Part shown: piece by piece, positions 40,993-41,135 of the stretch
Layout: every line of letters starts with the position of its first letter
How positions within the stretch are numbered: the stretch's first letter is position 1
Source: Ectobacillus funiculus
GTDB taxonomy: Bacteria > Bacillota > Bacilli > Bacillales > Bacillaceae_G
NCBI RefSeq assembly: GCF_004138295.1
Contig: NZ_SCFM01000058.1
Span: 1-41,135 of the forward strand
DNA: 41,135 bases
Reading direction: 5' to 3'
Made by a program: the position numbers and the translations under genes
The notes under the pieces: model-generated
What the model was told of the DNA's origin: nothing
The model's input: only the letters and a program-made list of their open reading frames with translations
Database searches by the model: none

Positions 40993-41135
40993 ATGAAACT
41001 ATTAGATGCAAAAGTAATTAGTACTGTACAGGGGTTAGAGATATATTCAGATTCGGTAAAAAATATTGAAATAAAAGAACTTCATGTTCCAACTATAGAT
41101 AGCCCTTTTTATGAAGTTCAGTTTGGGATCGGATA
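40993..41135 (+). CDS. Partial gene, product not recognised
   Basis: ATG 40993 follows GGGGAGAGGAAAG. The visible 47 codons read MKLLDAKVISTVQGLEIYSD and go on through IEIKELHVPTIDSPFYEVQFG to the window edge. No signal peptide or membrane helix. The RpiR neighbour and cre site point to sugar or amino-sugar metabolism, but the family cannot be told from this much. Confidence 0.6.
   Translation, partial: MKLLDAKVISTVQGLEIYSDSVKNIEIKELHVPTIDSPFYEVQFGIG

Overview
The window looks like a chromosomal segment of a low-GC, endospore-forming Bacillaceae bacterium. The evidence is the tRNA order Phe-Thr-Tyr-Trp-His-Gln-Gly-Cys-Leu (as in the B. subtilis trnD cluster), a conserved queG-yhbB-trmL(cspR)-prkA-yhbH block, two sets of GerA-type germinant receptor genes, a Spo0E-like sporulation phosphatase and strong purine-rich Shine-Dalgarno sites. 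I cannot name the species.

Layout. 1-880: nine tRNA genes and a terminator. 1033-1683: BdbD-type thiol-disulfide oxidoreductase. 1900-2135: unannotated transcription unit, probably a small RNA of about 170 nt. 2159-2830: five tandem 134-bp units of a repeat that also occurs singly across the window. 2885-9484: QueG, YhbB-type amidase, TrmL, a 30-aa membrane peptide, PrkA and YhbH. 9576-13863 (minus): HPr paralogue, mannitol-type EIICBA and a PRD-containing PTS regulator. 14515-18011 (plus): complete glucitol/sorbitol PTS operon (GutM, EIIC, EIIB, EIIA, sorbitol-6-phosphate dehydrogenase), divergent from the regulator. 18590-19955: small germinant-receptor D-like protein plus an orphan GerAB permease. 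20544-22031: xylulokinase. 22266-26561 (minus): gerA-type operon (A-C-B plus a 41-aa membrane protein). 26934-28218 (minus): DedA and PAP2 phosphatase pair. 28557-28949: cyclic-di-GMP-I riboswitch followed by a Spo0E-like phosphatase gene. 29211-32202: YwbE, an unknown cytosolic protein, an ABC-transporter relic, a YhfH-like zinc peptide and an EamA transporter. 32746-34857: polyphosphate kinase with PhoP-box-like repeats upstream. 34988-37194: gene remnants, a small membrane protein and MsrA. 37255-41135: Asp/Glu racemase family protein, DUF3231 protein, a CcpA-type promoter with a structured transcript, YczE-like membrane protein, an RpiR regulator and the start of a divergent gene behind bent DNA and a perfect cre site.

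How it fits together. The carbohydrate part (PRD regulator, two PTS permeases, an HPr paralogue, SDR dehydrogenase, xylulokinase) looks like a polyol-use island with a shared regulatory intergenic region. The sporulation and germination part (PrkA, YhbH, two ger loci, Spo0E-like) is dispersed. The riboswitch-Spo0E-like unit suggests a direct route from c-di-GMP to the sporulation phosphorelay.

The most striking global feature is a family of about 135-140-bp palindromic elements, 15 units in 41 kb. They are bounded by TTTAT-like pentamers and end in a hairpin followed by a T-rich tract. They resemble bcr1-type elements of the B. cereus group in size and TTTAT boundary, and may act as mobile transcription terminators.
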